The notes: generated from the sequence alone by a model not told the origin. Positions 52,607 to 60,998 are shown, counted from the stretch's first letter. The stretch is DNA of 64,000 nucleotides from Clostridia bacterium (GCA_900756545.1 CAAEKO010000002.1:186001-250000), one strand, 5' to 3'. Numbers and translations are program-made.

Positions 52607-52990
52607 TTATTGACAATTTTTGCACACACCATAGAATAGCAGGGTGTGTTTCTCCACTTGGACAGAATTGTTCTTTTCCGCCGCATAATTCAGCTGTACC
52701 ATTGGCGGTAAGTCCAAATCTAGAATAGACTGACAGCGGCGGCAGATAAAGTGGTAATGGTTTTTGGTTGCCGCGTCAAAGTGTTCTGTGCCTGTTCCGA
52801 TATCCAGCCGGATAATCTCACCGGCATTTACAAGCAGATTCAGATTTCTGTAAACTGTAGCAAGACTGATCTTTGGAAAGCTTTTTTTCAGCTCTGTATA
52901 CAGCCATTCTGCCGTGGGATGGGATTGCGTGCTTTGCAGAAGTGTAAGCAAAGCCTCCCGCTGGCGGGAATATTTTGTACATTGATTCAT
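52607..52990 (-). CDS. perR: Fur-family peroxide regulator PerR
   Basis: The 127-residue repressor has the winged helix (TYKYSRQREALLTLL-like text, ISLATVYRNLNLLVNAGEII) and a metal region with HYHFICRRCQSILDLD, GVCKNC at the end, and H in HPTAEWLYTEL, which correspond to the PerR Fe/Mn ligands. Two CxxC pairs hold structural zinc. It lies directly before rubrerythrin. The ATG at 52990 follows AGGAGG and a palindromic box at 53014 suggests autoregulation. Confidence 0.92.
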   Translation of the reverse strand: MNQCTKYSRQREALLTLLQSTQSHPTAEWLYTELKKSFPKISLATVYRNLNLLVNAGEIIRLDIGTGTEHFDAATKNHYHFICRRCQSILDLDLPPMVQLNYAAEKNNSVQVEKHTLLFYGVCKNCQ

Positions 52991-53013
52991 AATATCCCCT
53001 CCTAAATCAATAA

Positions 53014-53067
53014 TAATAATCATTACTAATATTGTCTTAATTATACCATAAATATCCTGCATGTCAA
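53014..53067 (-). promoter_or_regulatory. perR promoter with PerR box
   Basis: On the minus strand TTGACA (53067-53062), a 16-base spacer and TATAAT (53045-53040) form the promoter. TAGTAAT-G-ATTATTA (53028-53014) is a 7-1-7 Fur-family box with one mismatch between arms, like the PerR consensus. It lies just after the -10 box. Confidence 0.72.
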
Positions 53068-53136
53068 GAGTTTTATAAAAAAATATGGAAAAATATTTTA
53101 ATATTACGCCACAAATCCGGAGATACCAAAATATTC

Positions 53137-53165
53137 TTGTAATTTTCGACAGAATAGGGTATAAT
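53137..53165 (+). promoter_or_regulatory. Promoter of obg
   Basis: TTGTAA (53137-53142), a 17-base spacer and TATAAT (53160-53165) precede obg. The leader contains a strong hairpin, CTCTTGCC/GGCAAGAG (53180-53202), with no T run directly after it. Confidence 0.65.
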
Positions 53166-53247
53166 ATTTACAAGTAACTCTCTTGCCTGCCTGCGGCAAG
53201 AGATGCGGATAGAGTTTTTGCGGGCAGAAAGGCTTTGGACAATTCAC

Positions 53248-54525
53248 ATGTTTATTGATAAAGCAAGAATTTATATTAAGGCCGGAAACGGCGGAAATGG
53301 TGCGATTGCGTTTCACCGGGAAAAATATATAGCGGCGGGCGGGCCGGACGGCGGCGACGGCGGACGGGGCGGCGATGTGGTATTTCGGGCGGATCCGGGT
53401 TTGTCCACTTTGATGGATTTCCGGTATAAGCGTAAATATACGGCGCAGGCCGGCGGCGATGGAATGGGTAAACGCTGTAACGGCAGACGAGGCGAAGACA
53501 TTGTAATCCGTGTGCCGCAGGGCACGGTCGTCCGTGACGCGGCTACAAATAAGATTTTGGCGGATATGTCAGTGTTAGATAAAGATGTTGTTTTAGCCCG
53601 GGGCGGCAACGGCGGCTGGGGGAATGCGCACTTTGCTACGCCTACCCGGCAAACGCCGAATTTTGCCAAAAACGGCAGGCAGGGCGCAGAGCGGGAGATT
53701 ATCCTGGAGCTGAAGCTGCTGGCGGATGTGGGGCTGGTTGGCTTTCCGAATGTAGGAAAATCTACGCTTTTGTCCCGTACGACAAAAGCGGACCCGAAAA
53801 TAGCCAACTACCACTTCACCACGCTGGAACCAAACCTGGGCGTGGTAGAGCTGGCAGAGCATATAAATTTTGTGCTGGCGGATATTCCGGGTATTATTGA
53901 GGGCGCCAGCGAGGGCGTAGGCCTTGGTCATGCGTTTCTCCGGCATATTGAGCGGACCAGGCTTTTGATTCATGTGGTGGATGTTTCCGGGATTGAAGGC
54001 AGAAATCCAGCAGAGGATTTTGATATTATCAATGCTGAGCTTTTCCAGTACAATGAGGAATTGGCCTCCCGGCCCCAGATCGTGGCGGCGAACAAGACGG
54101 ATATTATACAGGACAGCGAAATGTATGAGGCGTTCCGGGCGGAGATGGAAAAACGCGGATATCCTGTTTTTGAAATTTCCGCAGCTACCGGCAAGGGTGT
54201 ATGGGAGTTGATGAAGCAGGCTTACCGGGAGTTGTCCAAGCTGCCGCCCATGCCGGTTTTTGAAGCGGAAATGAATATTGACGAACCTGTATTCGATGAT
54301 GAGGCGGCGGATTTTGAAATTACAAGAGAAGGGGCGGTTTACGTTGTTTCCGGCCCTTGGATAGAGGCTGTGGGCGGCAGTGTGAATTTTTCTGATGAAG
54401 AAAGCCTGCAGTATTTCCAGCGCGCTTTGCGAAACAAGGGCGTTATTGACGCATTGCAGGATGCCGGTATTCAGGAAGGCGATACAGTTCGGATCGGGGA
54501 CCTGGAGTTTGATTTCGTACTTTAA
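53248..54525 (+). CDS. obg: GTPase Obg (CgtA)
   Basis: This essential ribosome-associated GTPase of 425 residues has the Obg fold with Gly-rich loops at the start (KAGNGGNGAIAFHREKYIAA, GGPDGGDGGRGGDVVF), a G domain with GFPNVGKST near residue 165, DIPGIIEGASEG near 212 and NKTD near 283, and the C-terminal OCT domain (ALRNKGVIDALQDAGIQEGD). The ATG at 53248 gives MFIDKARIYIKAG. It is not next to rpmA/rplU as in many bacteria but followed by mltG. Confidence 0.96.
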   Translation: MFIDKARIYIKAGNGGNGAIAFHREKYIAAGGPDGGDGGRGGDVVFRADPGLSTLMDFRYKRKYTAQAGGDGMGKRCNGRRGEDIVIRVPQGTVVRDAATNKILADMSVLDKDVVLARGGNGGWGNAHFATPTRQTPNFAKNGRQGAEREIILELKLLADVGLVGFPNVGKSTLLSRTTKADPKIANYHFTTLEPNLGVVELAEHINFVLADIPGIIEGASEGVGLGHAFLRHIERTRLLIHVVDVSGIEGRNPAEDFDIINAELFQYNEELASRPQIVAANKTDIIQDSEMYEAFRAEMEKRGYPVFEISAATGKGVWELMKQAYRELSKLPPMPVFEAEMNIDEPVFDDEAADFEITREGAVYVVSGPWIEAVGGSVNFSDEESLQYFQRALRNKGVIDALQDAGIQEGDTVRIGDLEFDFVL

Positions 54526-54543
54526 AGTGAAAGGAGCGGGAAG

Positions 54544-55629
54544 ATGGAACAGGGATTTGAGGATTTTGAGAGCCGGCGGCGCAGGCGGCAGGAGGAAAAA
54601 CGCCGAAAAAAAAGAAGGTCGGTTCTGATTCTGGTAATTGTGGTGGTACTGGGGATCGTGCTGGCTGTTGCCGTTCCGATTCTAAACGCACCGAAGCTGC
54701 AGCCGGGAGAAACCGTGTCGGTAACCATTCCGGAGGGCAGCAATACAAAGACGATCGCCAAATTGTTAAGGGAAAATAAAGTCATTTCGAATGCGTGGAT
54801 GTTCTTGATTTCAGTGAAGCGCTCGGAATATAGCGGCAAGCTTCGGTATGGTACGTTTGAATTTTCCGGCGGGATGGATACTGATGAAATCATCCGAACA
54901 CTGGCTCAAGAGGGCGCAAAAAAGGATACGCTTACGGTGACAATTCCTGAGGGCTACTCTGTTGAGCGCATTATCAAGAGGTGCATAGAGTCGGGGCTGG
55001 CCTCTGAGGAGGAGTTCGAGGCGGCCTTAAAGGCGGATTACGATTTTGCATATTTAGAGGAAATTCCAAAAAAAGAAGGACAAAAATACCGTCTGCAGGG
55101 ATTTTTGTTCCCTTCCACCTATGAATTTTATAAAAATGCATCCGCTCAGGATGTGGTGAAAACCATGCTGGGCGAATTTGAAAAACAGTATACCGCAGTA
55201 AGCAAGGATTTTAAAGGTGTGTATGATGTTGTCACCAAAGCCTCTCTTATTGAACGGGAGTCCAAGATAGACTCGGAAAATACTACAATTGCAGGTGTGA
55301 TTGAGAACCGCCTGAAAAAAGGGATGCGGCTTCAGATAGACGCGTCTGTGGTTTACGCCATAACGGATGGGCAGTATGATGTAACCCGCGTGCTGAATAA
55401 GGATCTACAGACGGACTCTCCCTATAATACCTATACCAATAAAGGCTTGCCTGTGGGCCCGATCTGTAATCCGGGAATCGAGGCTATCAAGGGGGCACTG
55501 AATCCAGAGCAGCACAATTATCTGTATTACCATACGGACGAGGCAAAAAAGGATGGCAGCCACATCTTTACAGAAACCTTTGACGAGCATAAGACGACTA
55601 TGAACAAGGACACACAGGAGGGAGAATAA
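54544..55629 (+). CDS. mltG: Endolytic transglycosylase MltG
   Basis: MltG cuts nascent glycan strands. The 361 residues have a basic cytoplasmic N-terminus (SRRRRRQEEKRRKKRR), a TM at about 26-47, then the YceG-like LysM-ish and catalytic domains. The catalytic Glu is in IERESKIDSENTTIAGVIEN, and the conserved LPVGPICNPGIEAIKGALNP follows. AAAGGAG precedes the ATG. It is 18 bases after obg, so probably cotranscribed. A strong terminator follows. Confidence 0.95.
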   Translation: MEQGFEDFESRRRRRQEEKRRKKRRSVLILVIVVVLGIVLAVAVPILNAPKLQPGETVSVTIPEGSNTKTIAKLLRENKVISNAWMFLISVKRSEYSGKLRYGTFEFSGGMDTDEIIRTLAQEGAKKDTLTVTIPEGYSVERIIKRCIESGLASEEEFEAALKADYDFAYLEEIPKKEGQKYRLQGFLFPSTYEFYKNASAQDVVKTMLGEFEKQYTAVSKDFKGVYDVVTKASLIERESKIDSENTTIAGVIENRLKKGMRLQIDASVVYAITDGQYDVTRVLNKDLQTDSPYNTYTNKGLPVGPICNPGIEAIKGALNPEQHNYLYYHTDEAKKDGSHIFTETFDEHKTTMNKDTQEGE

Positions 55630-55661
55630 AAAATCCCGGCGGATACGCCGGGATTTTTTTA
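55627..55661 (+). terminator. Terminator after mltG
   Basis: AAAATCCCGGCG pairs with CGCCGGGATTTTTTT around GATA. Confidence 0.93.
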
Positions 55662-55669
55662 CTTTCCTA

Positions 55670-55698
55670 TTTACAAACCGGCTAGGATGACATATAAT
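55670..55698 (+). promoter_or_regulatory. Promoter of proBA
   Basis: TTTACA (55670-55675), a 17-base spacer and TATAAT (55693-55698) lie about 30 bases before proB. Confidence 0.72.
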
Positions 55699-55730
55699 GA
55701 AAGGAAGCAGAAAGAAAGGATATTTCGTCT

Positions 55731-56546
55731 ATGAAAAAGGTATATGAAGATATAAAGCGGGCCAACCGGATTGTGGTGAAGGTGGGCACCTCAACATTGA
55801 CCTATGATACAGGGAAAATGAATTTGAAACGGATCAATCAGCTTGCTATGATCTTATCCGATTTACGGAATCAGGGCAGAGAGATTATTTTGGTATCCTC
55901 CGGTGCAATCGGGATTGCAGTGGGAAAGCTGGGGCTTTTGGAAAAGCCGCAGGAAACAAAGCGCAAACAGGCGATTGCGGCTGTGGGACAGTGTGAGCTG
56001 ATGTACCTGTATGACAAGTTGTTTTCTGATTATAATAACACAGTAGCGCAAATTCTGCTGACCAAAGAGGATATTGAAATCCCGCGGCGGAAGCGGAATA
56101 CCCAGAACACGATTGAAACCCTGCTGGAAATGGGAATTATTCCTATTGTTAATGAAAACGATACAGTGTCCGCAGACGAGATCGAAATCGGGGATAATGA
56201 TATATTGTCCGCCGCAGTAGCGGATTTGATTGACGCAGATTTACTGGTGTTATTTTCGGATATTGAGGGACTGTATGACGCAGATCCGCATGTGAATTCG
56301 GACGCCCAGTTAGTGCCTGTTGTTTATGATATTACTAAGGTACGGGGTGTTGCAGGCGGCGCGGGGACAAAGCGGGGAACTGGCGGTATGGTGACGAAGC
56401 TTAACGCGGCAGAGTTGGCCGCCGGCGCGGGAATACATATGGTTATTGCAAATGGTAATGACATTGGCAGGCTATACGATATACTGGCAGGTAAGCCTGT
56501 TGGTACATTGTTTGTGTCCAAAAATTTTGTGAAAGGGCAGGATTGA
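55731..56546 (+). CDS. proB: Glutamate 5-kinase
   Basis: ProB phosphorylates glutamate in proline synthesis. The 271-residue protein is an amino acid kinase fold with VVKVGTSTLT near the start, LVSSGAIGIAVGKLG, PIVNENDTVSADEIEIGDND near residue 140 and GTGGMVTKLNAAELAAGAGI near 217. It lacks the C-terminal PUA domain, as many Clostridia do. proA starts 1 base after its stop. Confidence 0.95.
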   Translation: MKKVYEDIKRANRIVVKVGTSTLTYDTGKMNLKRINQLAMILSDLRNQGREIILVSSGAIGIAVGKLGLLEKPQETKRKQAIAAVGQCELMYLYDKLFSDYNNTVAQILLTKEDIEIPRRKRNTQNTIETLLEMGIIPIVNENDTVSADEIEIGDNDILSAAVADLIDADLLVLFSDIEGLYDADPHVNSDAQLVPVVYDITKVRGVAGGAGTKRGTGGMVTKLNAAELAAGAGIHMVIANGNDIGRLYDILAGKPVGTLFVSKNFVKGQD

Positions 56547-56547
56547 T

Positions 56548-57798
56548 ATGACAGAGGAATTGCAAAAGAAAGGTACAGCGGCGCGGGAAGCGTCATACCG
56601 GCTGGCCGCTGTCAGCACAGAAGTGAAAAACAGCGCACTTTTGCGGATTGCAGATGCGCTGGTTACCCATACAGATGAAATATTGGCTGCTAACGAAAAG
56701 GACGTGGCTGCAGCAGCGGAAAACGGCGTCCGGCAGACGATGATTGACCGGCTGACTCTGACGAAAGCCCGCATTGCGGATATTGCAGATGGGGTACGGC
56801 AGGTGGCCGCACTGGATGATCCGATTGGGAAAACAGTGAGGGCGTGGGCGAGGCCCAACGGCCTGAAAATCGCACAAAGACGTGTGCCTATGGGCGTGAT
56901 TGCCATAATTTTTGAGGCACGGCCCAATGTAATAGTAGACGCGGCGGTATTATGTCTGAAAACCTCAAATGCGGTTATTCTGCGAGGGGGAAAGGAGGCG
57001 ATCTATTCCAATATGGCGCTGATGAAGGTAATGCAGGAGGCGGCTTACAGTGTGGGAATTCCAGTAGGAAGCATGGATGTGATTGCGGATACCTCCCGGG
57101 AAACAGCCACACAGCTCATGAAAATGAATGGTTATATTGACCTGTTGATTCCTCGGGGAGGCGCAGGCCTGATCCGGGCCGTAGTGGAAAACGCTACTGT
57201 GCCAGTGATTGAAACCGGGACAGGAAACTGTCATGTTTATGTGGATGAAGACTGTGATCAGAATATGGCGCTCCAAATCGTTGTGAATGCGAAAGTCAGC
57301 CGTCCGTCGGTATGCAACGCGGCAGAAACTTTGTTGATAGACCGGCATATTGCAGGGGAATTCTTGCCGGCTGTGGTTAAAGCTCTTCGGGAAAAGGGAG
57401 TAGAAATCAGGGCGTCGGAAGAGTGCATGGAGATTTGCGGCGGCATGAAGCCAGCTACAGAGGAAGATTGGTTTACAGAATACAATGATTATATTCTGGC
57501 GGTGAAGCTGGTGGATGGTGTGGATGAAGCAATCGTCCATATCAACCACTATAATACGAAGCATTCTGAAGCAATTATTACGGAGAATGCCGAGCGTGCG
57601 GAAAAGTTTTTAAATGAGGTAGACGCAGCGGCAGTGTATGTTAATGCCTCCACCCGGTTTACAGATGGGTTTGAATTCGGATTTGGGGCGGAAATCGGGA
57701 TCAGCACCCAGAAAATGCATGCCCGTGGCCCTATGGGATTGGAACAACTGACGTCTGTTAAGTATGTGATCCATGGTGATGGGCAGATACGCGAATAA
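56548..57798 (+). CDS. proA: Glutamate-5-semialdehyde dehydrogenase
   Basis: ProA reduces glutamyl phosphate to the semialdehyde with NADPH. The 416 residues contain RVPMGVIAIIFEARPNVIVD near residue 111, the catalytic Cys in VSRPSVCNAAETLLID near 255 and GGAGLIRAVVENATVPVIET near 196. Only one base lies between proB and proA, so they are coupled. The pathway's proC is not in the window. Confidence 0.96.
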   Translation: MTEELQKKGTAAREASYRLAAVSTEVKNSALLRIADALVTHTDEILAANEKDVAAAAENGVRQTMIDRLTLTKARIADIADGVRQVAALDDPIGKTVRAWARPNGLKIAQRRVPMGVIAIIFEARPNVIVDAAVLCLKTSNAVILRGGKEAIYSNMALMKVMQEAAYSVGIPVGSMDVIADTSRETATQLMKMNGYIDLLIPRGGAGLIRAVVENATVPVIETGTGNCHVYVDEDCDQNMALQIVVNAKVSRPSVCNAAETLLIDRHIAGEFLPAVVKALREKGVEIRASEECMEICGGMKPATEEDWFTEYNDYILAVKLVDGVDEAIVHINHYNTKHSEAIITENAERAEKFLNEVDAAAVYVNASTRFTDGFEFGFGAEIGISTQKMHARGPMGLEQLTSVKYVIHGDGQIRE

Positions 57799-57822
57799 CA
57801 ATGCGGTATACCAGGAGAAAAT

Positions 57823-58188
57823 ATGTATAATGAGATTTTGTCATTAGAAAAGAAATTCTTTTCTTATAATTATATTTCAGATAAAAACTGGTTGGAACAG
57901 ATATTACATGATGATTTCATAGAATGTGGAGAATCCGGACTGCTATCTGACAAGCAGGATACAGTTATGAGCCTGTTACAGTGTAAGCAAGATCGGAAAA
58001 TAAGCATTTATAATTATGACTGCTGTCAGATTGATAGAAAGAGCTGGATTGTACATTATGTTACATTATCAGCAGAAAATAAAAAATACTTTCGGATGTC
58101 GATTTGGGTAGATCAGGATGGGCTTCGATTGTACTATCATCAGGCAACCTTGCTGAATATGGAAATAAAACGCCTAAAGGAAATATAA
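57823..58188 (+). CDS. NTF2-like (DUF4440/SnoaL) protein
   Basis: The 121-residue protein has a pattern of alternating helices and strands typical of the NTF2-like DUF4440 group: an N-terminal helix (EILSLEKKFFSYNYISDKNW), HDDFIECGESGLLSDKQD and a final strand (HYVTLSAENKK..RMSIWV). Function is unknown; such proteins often bind small ligands. It has a good GGAG site 25 bases after proA and ends before a terminator. The sequence is more A/T-rich than proA. Confidence 0.75.
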   Translation: MYNEILSLEKKFFSYNYISDKNWLEQILHDDFIECGESGLLSDKQDTVMSLLQCKQDRKISIYNYDCCQIDRKSWIVHYVTLSAENKKYFRMSIWVDQDGLRLYYHQATLLNMEIKRLKEI

Positions 58189-58192
58189 GTTA

Positions 58193-58225
58193 AGGCTATT
58201 GGCTTTTATCAATAGCCTGTTTTTA
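58193..58225 (+). terminator. Terminator after the DUF4440 gene
   Basis: AGGCTATTG (58193-58201) pairs with CAATAGCCT (58210-58218), followed by GTTTTT. Confidence 0.82.
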
Positions 58226-58283
58226 TGGAAAGTAAACTTGACATATCTGAAAACATAGGAAACTAAAGCGGGAGGAATTAGCT

Positions 58284-58451
58284 ATGGCATTAATGGTATC
58301 TCGGCAAACTGTGGCATCACTGGAAAACGGGAGGTATAATCCGTCAATTCTGCTCGCCTTTAAAATTGCCCGATATTTTGGGATTTTATCATTGGCTGCT
58401 GCGGCTGCACTAAAAGTAGTCAGCTATTTAATCTATAGTAGGATTTCGTGA
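58284..58451 (+). pseudogene. Truncated HTH regulator (Cro/CI-like) with foreign tail
   Basis: The 55-codon frame begins MALMVSRQTVASLENGRYNP followed by SILLAFKIARYFG, the second half of a small YgzD-type helix-turn-helix protein. The first 25 or so codons of the fold are gone although the promoter-like TTGACA (58238-58243), a strong GGGAGG site and a start codon remain. The usual ending (S-I-E-E-x-F) is replaced by an Ala/Leu/Val-rich stretch (LSLAAAAALKVVSYLIYS). This looks like an internal deletion plus a tail from other sequence. Whether it is expressed is unknown. Confidence 0.65.
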
Positions 58452-58457
58452 ATACAA

Positions 58458-58494
58458 GAAAGGGACTATCTTTTAGATAGCCCCTTTCAGTTAA
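58458..58494. terminator. Bidirectional terminator before rpmA 3' end
   Basis: GAAAGGGACTATC pairs with GATAGCCCCTTTC. It serves rpmA on the minus strand and the truncated HTH gene on the plus strand. Confidence 0.85.
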
Positions 58495-58499
58495 AAAAC

Positions 58500-58754
58500 T
58501 TATGCAGAATAAACGCTGCACTGTTTTTTATCTCTGCCTTTTCTTTCAAACTTAACCTTACCGTCAATCAATGCAAATAGTGTATCGTCACTGCCGATAC
58601 CGACATTGTTGCCCGGATGGATTTTCGTACCGCGTTGTCTAACCAGAATGCTTCCGGCTAACACAGCCTGTCCATCGGCTCTTTTCACACCGAGTCTTTT
58701 GGATTCGCTGTCACGGCCGTTTTTTGTACTACCCATACCTTTTTTATGAGCCAT
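58500..58754 (-). CDS. rpmA: Ribosomal protein bL27, without N-terminal extension
   Basis: The 84-residue protein is bL27 (AHKKGMGSTKNGRDSESKRL, GVKRADGQAVLAGSILVRQR, GTKIHPGNNVGIGSDDTLFA). It starts directly at MAHKKG, and an in-frame TAA codon immediately precedes the ATG, so no N-terminal leader is possible. In most Firmicutes bL27 begins with a short extension that the protease Prp removes, and prp lies between rplU and rpmA. Here that gap is 36 bases and no prp exists. GAGGTG lies 6 bases before the ATG. Confidence 0.97.
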   Translation of the reverse strand: MAHKKGMGSTKNGRDSESKRLGVKRADGQAVLAGSILVRQRGTKIHPGNNVGIGSDDTLFALIDGKVKFERKGRDKKQCSVYSA

Positions 58755-58790
58755 TTAAAACACCTCAGCTTTCACAAGTTCACGCTCAAA

Positions 58791-59102
58791 TTAAGCGTTG
58801 ATCTTTTCAATCGTTACCTTTGTAAACGGTTGTCTGTGACCCTTTTTACGACGGTAATTTTTCTTTCTCTTCATTTTGAAAACGTAAATTTTCTTGGCTT
58901 TGCCCTGTTTTTCCACTTTTGCGGAAACAGTTGCGCCTGCGACTGCCGGCGTGCCGATGGTTACGTTTTCACCATCTGCAACAACGAGCACCTTGTCAAA
59001 GGTAACAGCTTCACCTTCTGCCGCTTCCAGCTTTTCAATGAAAACAACATCGCCCTCAGATACCTTGTATTGCTTGCCGCCCGTTTCGATTATTGCGTAC
59101 AT
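58791..59102 (-). CDS. rplU: Ribosomal protein bL21
   Basis: The 103-residue protein is bL21, a 50S subunit protein: MYAIIETGGKQYKVSEGDVV, VLVVADGENVTIGTPAVAGA and the end RKKGHRQPFTKVTIEKI. It precedes rpmA by 36 bases and is transcribed from a consensus promoter at 59189-59217 through an L21-type leader. AAGGAGG precedes the ATG. Confidence 0.97.
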   Translation of the reverse strand: MYAIIETGGKQYKVSEGDVVFIEKLEAAEGEAVTFDKVLVVADGENVTIGTPAVAGATVSAKVEKQGKAKKIYVFKMKRKKNYRRKKGHRQPFTKVTIEKINA

Positions 59103-59217
59103 GCATAAACACCTCCTTATAATATGAAGTCACGCTATTGTAGGTACCGCTGCCGGATTTTAGACCTACTCTATGCGGATACCAAATAATTATATCAAAA
59201 GCGGAAAGTGTTGTCAA
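59103..59217 (-). promoter_or_regulatory. rplU promoter and L21-like leader RNA
   Basis: On the minus strand TTGACA (59217-59212), a 17-base spacer and TATAAT (59194-59189) form a consensus promoter. The leader that follows contains GTAGGT/ACCTAC arms (59169-59164 with 59145-59140) around a CGGCAGCGGT loop, resembling the L21 leader by which bL21 represses its own mRNA. The match is from memory, not a covariance search. Confidence 0.65.
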
Positions 59218-59231
59218 GTGTTATTTTGAAT

Positions 59232-60569
59232 TCAATCATCAAATTTATGCACAACTACGCCGGTTGCTGCTTTGGGAAATAGAAAAATAGAACGCTCCGG
59301 CATCATTTCTCCAGCCATTGCCACTGCCCGAATCTGCTCATGCTTTACAGCATTAATCATAAACAGACAAGGAGATTCTCCCTCCTGTACAGCAGTAATC
59401 CATTTTGAGGCCCGTTTTGTAAACCCAATATATTCCCGGTAGTTATCGTGACTGATATTCAGCAGTTCATCTAAAACCAGTGTGTTAAGTACGGTTACGT
59501 CCAGGCTTCGGTAGGCGTCGGATTTGTCGGGTAAAATGGTTTTTAAATATTCTCTATCTTTTAAAATTAAACGATAGAAATAATTTCCGCCGCAGTAGAC
59601 TGCAATTCGGTTTTCATCCAGCCGTGGTGTTGCGATCTGTTTTTTCATAATGTCTACTAGTTCATCCACGTGGGTGTCTACAATAATTTTTTCTACCTTG
59701 AAGCGGTCCTGAGCACCGGCAATGAAATAGCTTTCAGAAAATTTTTTGTTCTTCTTCAAGTAACGATGTACGGGTAACTGAACCAAACCATCGCCGTATG
59801 CATTTGTTAAAAGCGTCATAATATAGTTGTAAGATTCCTTGCCGGTGTGGGCCGGGTTATTTTCCATTCTGAACTTTCTATACTCTAACGCAGTTTCGTA
59901 TCGGTTGTGCCCGTCTGTAATGAACAATTGTTTCTTATACAAGGATTTCTGGATAAATTCAATCGCCTCACTGTCGTCAATTACCCATAAACGCTGATAT
60001 GTAGCCGCGCCTGTAATGCTTTCCCGCGTCCCAAATTCCATGTCCGGTTTTTTTTCGGAAACCCCGTTTAATAAGTTGCTGAGTGATTTTTCGTGGTCGA
60101 TATACATGCAGTTGATTGTATCGACATTTCCCTTAATTTCTGACAACAGTTTATAACGATCTTCCTTGGAGCTTGGCTTAGTGTCTTCACAGGTCATGAT
60201 TGTGCTGTTTTTACCTAAGGTTTCTAACTGAACCAGAGCAATCAGGCCCTGATTTGTAAACTCCGTATTTTTATATTCCACCCGCATTTCATACAAATAC
60301 AAGGAGGGCTTTTGGTCGCGGACCAGGACATCATTCTTAATCCAGTCCCGCAGAAATTCACCAGCCCGGGTGTAACAATTATTCAAATCCGTGTCAGTTT
60401 CAAAATTTTTTCCGCGATTAATTCGAACCATGTTATAATCATGCTGTTTATATAAAAAGTCTTTGTCTTCATCTGTAATCGTATCATATGGCGGCGCCAT
60501 AGCCGCTCCTAAATTTTTTATGAATTCTGTGTTAAATCTGTATCCGTGAAAAGGCATTATTGTTGCCAT
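59232..60569 (-). CDS. DUF1015 family protein
   Basis: The 445-residue protein belongs to the DUF1015 family, whose biochemical role is not established. Landmarks are the start ATIMPFHGYRFNTEFIKNLG, APPYDTITDEDKDFLY and the middle TDGHNRYETALEYRKFR (about residue 215), followed by LNTLVLDELLNIS. The family shares features with ParB/SerK-type nucleotide-binding folds, so a kinase-like role has been suggested; that is inference. It has its own promoter (TTGACG-N18-TACAAT, 60638-60609, minus strand) with CCTTTCG/CGAAAGG arms across the -35. Confidence 0.85.
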   Translation of the reverse strand: MATIMPFHGYRFNTEFIKNLGAAMAPPYDTITDEDKDFLYKQHDYNMVRINRGKNFETDTDLNNCYTRAGEFLRDWIKNDVLVRDQKPSLYLYEMRVEYKNTEFTNQGLIALVQLETLGKNSTIMTCEDTKPSSKEDRYKLLSEIKGNVDTINCMYIDHEKSLSNLLNGVSEKKPDMEFGTRESITGAATYQRLWVIDDSEAIEFIQKSLYKKQLFITDGHNRYETALEYRKFRMENNPAHTGKESYNYIMTLLTNAYGDGLVQLPVHRYLKKNKKFSESYFIAGAQDRFKVEKIIVDTHVDELVDIMKKQIATPRLDENRIAVYCGGNYFYRLILKDREYLKTILPDKSDAYRSLDVTVLNTLVLDELLNISHDNYREYIGFTKRASKWITAVQEGESPCLFMINAVKHEQIRAVAMAGEMMPERSIFLFPKAATGVVVHKFDD

Positions 60570-60608
60570 ATATTATCTCCTCTCAGCAGTCTGCCATATT
60601 ATACTATG

Positions 60609-60638
60609 ATTGTATACCCCATACATTCCTTTCGTCAA
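60609..60638 (-). promoter_or_regulatory. Promoter of the DUF1015 gene
   Basis: Minus strand TTGACG (60638-60633), an 18-base spacer and TACAAT (60614-60609) lie 40 bases before the start. The inverted repeat CCTTTCG/CGAAAGG (60628-60647) spans the -35 region. Confidence 0.55.
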
Positions 60639-60726
60639 TACGAAAGGTGTTTAAACTTTTAAAAAATTTTTAGTACATTTTTACTTAAAATAGGTAAAAA
60701 TTGTATGTTTATTATTCCAACGGATT

Positions 60727-60735
60727 TGGTATAAT
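60727..60735 (+). promoter_or_regulatory. Extended -10 promoter of the YtxH-like gene
   Basis: TGG and TATAAT (60730-60735) form an extended -10 element 32 bases before the start codon. The -35 is poor. Confidence 0.5.
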
Positions 60736-60766
60736 AACAAAAGAAAGGTAAAGGAGGAAGTGAATC

Positions 60767-60943
60767 ATGAATTATTCAGGTTTTTTTAAAGGCGTAGCAA
60801 CGGGTGTAGTCGTTGGCGCAGCGGTAACAATGCTGGCCGATCCGGTCAGCGATAAACAGCGCCATAAGTTTAAAAAAAAGACCGAGGGCGTGTTCAGAAG
60901 TATTGGCAGTGTAATTGATACTGCTGTCGATATTATGCGCTAA
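60767..60943 (+). CDS. Small YtxH-like membrane protein
   Basis: This 58-residue protein begins MNYSGFFKGVATGVVVGAAV, giving one glycine-rich transmembrane segment (about residues 8-24), followed by a basic amphipathic tail (DKQRHKFKKKTEGVFRSIGS). Glycine-zipper proteins of the YtxH/gas-vesicle type have this layout. It is below common gene-length cutoffs but has a strong AAGGAGGAAG site, a -10 promoter and its own terminator. Function is unknown. Confidence 0.75.
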   Translation: MNYSGFFKGVATGVVVGAAVTMLADPVSDKQRHKFKKKTEGVFRSIGSVIDTAVDIMR

Positions 60944-60960
60944 TTTTAATGCTTAATAAA

Positions 60961-60987
60961 GAATCAGGGCAATGCCCTGATTTTTTT
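60961..60987 (+). terminator. Terminator after the YtxH-like gene
   Basis: ATCAGGGC pairs with GCCCTGAT around AAT, followed by seven Ts. Confidence 0.9.
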
Positions 60988-60998
60988 ATGAATTTTTG

